Assembly: GCA_026785765.1 (NCBI GenBank)
Contig: JAJAZK010000122.1
Coordinates: 1 to 19,397 of the forward strand
DNA length: 19,397 bases
Source of the DNA: Rhodoferax sp.
GTDB lineage: Bacteria; Pseudomonadota; Gammaproteobacteria; Burkholderiales; Burkholderiaceae_C
Direction of reading: 5' to 3'
Both the position numbers and the translations under genes were made by a program. The notes below the pieces were generated by a model. The model saw only the letters and a program-made list of their open reading frames with translations, was not told where the DNA came from and did not search any database. Positions 16,184 to 19,397 of the stretch are shown here, piece by piece. How positions within the stretch are numbered: position 1 is the stretch's first letter; each line of letters begins with the position of its first letter.

Positions 16184-16951
16184 GTGCAATTGACACTTGA
16201 TACCGATGCCCGCACCCTGACCCTCACGCAAGCGGGACAGACGCGCACCCTGCCGCTGTATTCCAAGGCGGCCTTCGAGGCGCTGTCCAGGCAATGGGTG
16301 CGTGTTGGCTGGAACCAGAAATACCAATATACATTCTCGTGGATGGGCCGACCGGTGATCCAGTTGCCGGAAGACATGTTGCGGATGCAGGAAGTGATTT
16401 GCGACCTCCAGCCCGACGTGATCGTGGAAACCGGCGTCGCCCACGGCGGTTCGCTGGTTTTTTATGCCAGCTTATGCAAGGCCCTGGGAAAGGGACGCGT
16501 GATCGGGATCGACATCGAAATCCGCCCGCACAACCGCTCTGCAATCGAAGCCCATCCCATGGCCGGGCTGATCACCCTGGTCGAGGGGTCGTCGACTGCG
16601 CTCGCCACCCTGCAACAGGTGCGCGCATTGGTGGCACCGGGCCAGACCTGCCTGGTGATCCTGGACTCCGACCACAGTTACGCGCATGTGCTGGCGGAGC
16701 TGCAAGCCTATGCCAGCCTGGTGTCGGTTGGCTCTTACATTGTGGCCACCGACGGCATCATGCTGGACCTGGCCGACGTGCCACGCGGCAGTGCGGATTG
16801 GGCGACTGACAACCCGACTTTTGCCGCGCGGGACTTTGCCGCTGCGCATCCGGAGTTTCGCATCGAGCAGCCGCGCTGGCCATTTTGTGAAAGCGAGCTC
16901 GATGCCAACATCACCCACTGGCCTGGCGCCTGGCTAAAGCGCCTGGCCTGA
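16184..16951 (+). CDS. CmcI-family (cephalosporin hydroxylase-like) SAM methyltransferase
   Basis: The 255-residue product belongs to the CmcI/rhamnosyl O-methyltransferase family, whose members have a SAM methyltransferase fold despite the name cephalosporin hydroxylase. Visible motifs are the SAM loop ETGVAHGGS (82-90), an acidic residue after the second strand (GIDIEIRPHNR, D110), and LDSDHSYAHV (160-169) with the metal-binding Asp and His. In sugar gene clusters such proteins O-methylate deoxyhexose hydroxyls, and that is inferred here. The start is a GTG at 16184, with GGAG six bases upstream and only two bases after the previous stop. It is the last gene of the operon and ends 92 bp from the convergent flagellin gene. 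Confidence 0.83.
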   Translation: MQLTLDTDARTLTLTQAGQTRTLPLYSKAAFEALSRQWVRVGWNQKYQYTFSWMGRPVIQLPEDMLRMQEVICDLQPDVIVETGVAHGGSLVFYASLCKALGKGRVIGIDIEIRPHNRSAIEAHPMAGLITLVEGSSTALATLQQVRALVAPGQTCLVILDSDHSYAHVLAELQAYASLVSVGSYIVATDGIMLDLADVPRGSADWATDNPTFAARDFAAAHPEFRIEQPRWPFCESELDANITHWPGAWLKRLA

Positions 16952-16972
16952 ACCGGTATACCCGGGCGCACG

Positions 16973-16997
16973 GAAAAAAGCCCCGGCGTGCGGGGCT
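16973..16997 (-). terminator. fliC: Rho-independent terminator of the leftward flagellin gene
   Basis: A 7-bp GC-rich stem AGCCCCG/CGGGGCT (16979-16985 with 16991-16997) with a 5-base loop is followed on the minus strand by a run of six T (the A-run at 16974-16979). It is 47 bases past the flagellin stop. On the plus strand no T-run follows, so it would be a poor terminator for the glycosylation operon, which may end by another mechanism. Confidence 0.85.
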
Positions 16998-17043
16998 CTA
17001 TTGGATCTCTCCGCAGCGCGCGCGGCCTGGCTGGTGTGCCGCC

Positions 17044-18516
17044 CTACTGGCGCAAAAGTGCCAATACGCCCTGCGGCATCTGGTTTGCCTGGGCGACCAT
17101 GGCGGTGCCGGCCTGCTGAAGAATCTGGGCGCGCGACAGGTTGGCCGTTTCCTGGGCGAAGTCGGCGTCCATGATGCGCGAGCGAGAGGCCGACAAATTC
17201 TCGGCGGTGACCTGCAAGTTGGATATCGATGTCTCGAAGCGCGATTGCAATGCGCCCAGCCGGGCGCGCTCCCCGCTGATGTAGGACAAAGCCGAATCGA
17301 CCGTTTTCAGGGCATCGGTGGCCTTGGCAAAAGTGCTCACGTCCAGGTCGGATACCTTGTTCAGCGTGGAGGCGGTGTCGGCTGCCAGGATGCTCGAGGT
17401 GGTGACATCGGCAGCGAACGATTTCTCCGAATCCAGCGTGATGTAGCCGACAACCAAGCCAGTTTCGCTCACTGCATTGGAGGTCAGCGTGACCGGAGCG
17501 CCTGAGGCGACGCCGGTGGCGTCGATTTTTTGGATCGCCACGCTGCCGGCGTTGACAACCGTCGTGTCGGCGACAGCAATGTCATTGCCGGTCGCGTTGG
17601 TGAGAATCACGGATGTACCAGTGGCGTTGAGTGCCGCAATTACGCCGGTCTTGGAGGACTGGTCGTTGATCGCGGAAACGGCCGCTGCGAGGCCGTCCGA
17701 AGTACCGGTGTTCGAAACTGAGAAAGAGATAGCCTGCGTGGTGGTGTTGTCCGACTGCAGGGTCAGGGCATACGAGCCAGTGGCCGAAAATGCCAGGCTC
17801 AATTCGGTGCGTGCAGTCGCGACCACCCCGGTGGTGGCCACCGCGAGGTTGATCTTGTCCGCGTTCGCCTTGGCGGTACTGTTTGCCGCTATCGTCATCT
17901 GAGCGCTGCCCAGCGAGCCGTTGATGGCCAGTGTGCCGGCGGTGGTGTTGTTGGCACCAAAGGCCGCGAGTGCGCCGGCTCCCCCTGCCGCCTGCAACTG
18001 GTTGTTGCCGTAGACATTGGTGCGCAGGTTCGCCGTGCTCGTGGTGATGGTCTGGTTCGAGTTGGCTCCGATCTGGAACTGCTGGGTACCAAAGGTCCCG
18101 TCGAGCAGTCGCTGGCCATTGAATTCGGTGGTCTGGGATATCCGGTCCAACTCTCCGATCAGTTGCCCGGCCTCTGCCTGCAAGGCCTGCCGGTCACTGG
18201 CGCTGTTGGTGGCATTGGCCGATTGCACGGCCAATTCCCGTACCCGCTGCAGTATGTTGCTGGCGCCGCTCATTGCGCCTTCAGCAGTCTGCGCCAGCGA
18301 GATGCCGTCGTTGGCGTTGCGCGCCGCCTGCTGCAAACCGCGAATCTGGGCGGTGAACCGCTCCGAGATCGCCAGCCCTGCGGCGTCATCTTTGGCGCTG
18401 TTGATGCGCAAACCCGATGACAGACGCTGTATGGACGTGGACAGCGCCATCTGGTTGGTGCTCAGATGGCGCTGCGCCGTCATGGAATTGATGTTGGTGT
18501 TGATTGTCGACGCCAT
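17044..18516 (-). CDS. fliC: Flagellin (FliC), complete
   Basis: Flagellin is the filament subunit, exported by the flagellar type III system. The 490-residue product has conserved ends: an N-terminal domain from MASTINTNINSMTAQRHL through RLSSGLRINSAKDDAAGLAI (about 1-180), and a C-terminal domain from about 400 with SRSRIMDADFAQET and the final QANQMPQGVLALLRQ. The middle (about 180-395) is rich in Ser, Thr, Ala and Gly, and has no Cys. That is where O-glycans would be expected. The segment LQRVRELAVQSAN matches the TLR5-recognised type. The start is the ATG at 18516, with a strong Shine-Dalgarno AAAGGAGT six bases upstream, not a more upstream in-frame codon. It is head-to-head with a second flagellin gene and converges with the glycosylation operon. 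Confidence 0.97.
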   Translation of the reverse strand: MASTINTNINSMTAQRHLSTNQMALSTSIQRLSSGLRINSAKDDAAGLAISERFTAQIRGLQQAARNANDGISLAQTAEGAMSGASNILQRVRELAVQSANATNSASDRQALQAEAGQLIGELDRISQTTEFNGQRLLDGTFGTQQFQIGANSNQTITTSTANLRTNVYGNNQLQAAGGAGALAAFGANNTTAGTLAINGSLGSAQMTIAANSTAKANADKINLAVATTGVVATARTELSLAFSATGSYALTLQSDNTTTQAISFSVSNTGTSDGLAAAVSAINDQSSKTGVIAALNATGTSVILTNATGNDIAVADTTVVNAGSVAIQKIDATGVASGAPVTLTSNAVSETGLVVGYITLDSEKSFAADVTTSSILAADTASTLNKVSDLDVSTFAKATDALKTVDSALSYISGERARLGALQSRFETSISNLQVTAENLSASRSRIMDADFAQETANLSRAQILQQAGTAMVAQANQMPQGVLALLRQ

Positions 18517-18538
18517 CGCTTGACTCCTTTGGTGGGCG

Positions 18539-18550
18539 GGCCTTCCGGCC
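18539..18550 (-). promoter_or_regulatory. Leader hairpin of the leftward flagellin gene (GGAA loop)
   Basis: On the minus strand GGCC-GGAA-GGCC forms a 4-bp stem capped by a GNRA-type tetraloop, ending 22 bases before the start codon. Outer bases GGT/ACC can pair across a small bulge. The loop contains GGA, the core that CsrA-type regulators bind, but no functional claim can be made from sequence alone. Confidence 0.4.
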
Positions 18551-18634
18551 ACCGGTTTTTTGCTGACAACCGCGCCAGCAGCTAGGGAAAGATGCTTGCA
18601 TTGTGGGCAGAGTGGCTAACCCCGTGGCGCTGAT

Positions 18635-18661
18635 AAGTCGGCCAAAAACCAGCTACTTTTT
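18635..18661 (-). promoter_or_regulatory. Candidate sigma-28 promoter of the leftward flagellin gene
   Basis: On the minus strand AAAAAGTA (18661-18654), 11 bases, then GCCGACTT (18642-18635) resembles the flagellar sigma-28 pattern TAAAGTTT-N11-GCCGATAA. The -10 part starts with GCCGA exactly; the -35 part keeps only the AAA core. About 118 bases separate it from the start codon. It is weaker than the rightward site. Confidence 0.45.
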
Positions 18662-18672
18662 CGGTTTGGGGC

Positions 18673-18699
18673 TAAAGTTTTCTGAAACCAGCCCGAAAA
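18673..18699 (+). promoter_or_regulatory. Candidate sigma-28 promoter of the rightward flagellin gene
   Basis: TAAAGTTT (18673-18680) matches the sigma-28 -35 element exactly. After 11 bases comes CCCGAAAA (18692-18699), which fits the -10 consensus GCCGATAA at six of eight positions. Transcription would give a leader of about 130 bases for the flagellin gene at 18835. Confidence 0.7.
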
Positions 18700-18770
18700 C
18701 AACAGCAACGGGTTGCATCTAGAGCTCGTCGCCAGTGAGCCGTCCATCTATATGGCGTTGAGCTGGCTGT

Positions 18771-18783
18771 CAGGTTCAACCTG
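18771..18783. promoter_or_regulatory. Short perfect inverted repeat in flagellin leader
   Basis: CAGGTT, one base, then AACCTG form a perfect 6-bp inverted repeat 52-64 bases before the rightward flagellin ATG and downstream of its likely promoter. With a one-base centre it cannot fold as a normal hairpin, so a protein-binding dyad is more likely than an RNA structure. It may be chance. Confidence 0.25.
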
Positions 18784-18792
18784 GCGTTTAGG

Positions 18793-18808
18793 CCGGCGGC
18801 AACGCCGG
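18793..18808 (+). promoter_or_regulatory. Leader hairpin of the rightward flagellin gene (GCAA loop)
   Basis: CCGGCG-GCAA-CGCCGG is a perfect 6-bp GC stem with a GNRA tetraloop, ending 26 bases before the ATG and just upstream of the GGAGG ribosome site. It should be very stable in RNA. There is no T-run after it, so it is not a terminator; a 5' stabiliser or translational control element is plausible. Confidence 0.5.
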
Positions 18809-18834
18809 GTTCAGTCCGTTTTCTGGAGGTTTCA

Positions 18835-19397
18835 ATGTCATCGATCAACACCAACATCAACTCGCTGACTGCGCAGCGCAACCTGGGCACCAACCAGGCT
18901 TCGTTGTCGCAGTCGATCCAGCGCTTATCCTCGGGTTTGCGCATCAACAGCGCCAAGGACGACGCCGCCGGGCTCGCGATCTCCGACCGCTTCAGTGCGC
19001 AGATCTGGGGCCTGAACCAGGCGGTGCGCAACGCCAACGACGGCATCTCGCTGGCGCAAACCACGGAAGGTGCGCTCAAGGCATCCACCGACATCCTGCA
19101 GCGGGTGCGCGAGCTGGCGGTTCAGTCGGCTAACGCCACCAACAGCGCCAGTGACCGCCAGGCCATGCAGGCTGAGGTCGGCCAGCTGATTGGTGAACTT
19201 GACCGGGTAGCGCAGACCACCGAGTTCAATGGCTCGCGCCTTCTCGACGGCTCCTTTGGCACGCAACAGTTCCAGGTCGGTGCAAACGCCAACCAGACCA
19301 TTACCGCCTCAACGGCCAATGTGCGCACCAACGTCTACGGCAATAACCAGTTGCAAGCCGCTGGCGCCGTTGGTACGCTGGCTGCATTTGGCGCCAA
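18835..19397 (+). CDS. fliC: Second flagellin, N-terminal part
   Basis: The first 187 codons of a second flagellin run off the right edge. The start is the ATG at 18835, with GGAGG (18824-18828) six bases upstream. The protein begins MSSINTNINSLTAQRNL and matches the leftward flagellin closely through the conserved N-terminal domain and into the variable region (RTNVYGNNQLQAAG). Conserved RLSSGLRINSAKDDAAGLAI and LQRVRELAVQSAN are present. One oddity is W58, in QIWGLNQA, where the neighbour has R59 (QIRGLQQA). It is divergent from the other flagellin and probably has its own sigma-28 promoter. Both may form a mixed filament or be used in different conditions. Confidence 0.95.
   Translation, partial: MSSINTNINSLTAQRNLGTNQASLSQSIQRLSSGLRINSAKDDAAGLAISDRFSAQIWGLNQAVRNANDGISLAQTTEGALKASTDILQRVRELAVQSANATNSASDRQAMQAEVGQLIGELDRVAQTTEFNGSRLLDGSFGTQQFQVGANANQTITASTANVRTNVYGNNQLQAAGAVGTLAAFGA

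Larger units (their letters stand above)
18517..18834. other. Divergent flagellin promoter and leader region
   Basis: This 318-bp stretch has no gene. It separates the two flagellin starts and carries two candidate sigma-28 promoters, leader hairpins before both start codons (18539-18550 and 18793-18808), and a near-perfect palindrome CAGGTT-C-AACCTG at 18771-18783. Both Shine-Dalgarno sequences are strong (AAAGGAGT leftward, GGAGG rightward). Confidence 0.7.

Overview
This window is high-GC DNA whose gene content (FlhDC, H+-type MotAB and a CheY/FlhB/FlhA block, next to a flagellin gene pair) fits a motile betaproteobacterium, probably Burkholderiales. The assignment rests on gene order and protein resemblance, not on a search.

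Left arm (1-5390, all minus strand): reading from the right, flhD, flhC, a hairpin terminator, motA, motB, cheY, flhB and the N-terminal third of flhA (cut by the window edge). These encode the flagellar master regulator, the stator, a response regulator and export-gate components. The chemotaxis genes usually found between motB and flhB in related bacteria (cheA, cheW, cheR, cheB, cheZ) are absent here, and the cheY that remains is divergent.

Centre (5702-16951, all plus strand): an eight-gene, tightly overlapping operon. It starts with a protein of about 1,595 residues that carries two consecutive TPR plus GT41 (OGT/SPINDLY-type) glycosyltransferase modules. It continues with glucose-1-phosphate cytidylyltransferase, CDP-glucose 4,6-dehydratase, an RmlC-type epimerase, a TylCIII/TcaB9-type sugar C-methyltransferase, an SDR ketoreductase/epimerase, a second methyltransferase of the same architecture, and a CmcI-type methyltransferase. 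The simplest reading is a pathway making a CDP-activated, C-methylated and possibly O-methylated 6-deoxyhexose, which the double glycosyltransferase places on flagellin.

Right arm (16952-19397): a strong minus-strand terminator, a complete flagellin gene on the minus strand, a 318-bp divergent promoter region with two back-to-back sigma-28-like promoters, and the start of a second, very similar flagellin gene on the plus strand.

The most interesting element is the central operon: a probable flagellin-glycosylation island with a fused double GT41 enzyme and its own CDP-branched-sugar supply. No RNA genes, insertion sequences, CRISPR arrays or phage elements were seen.
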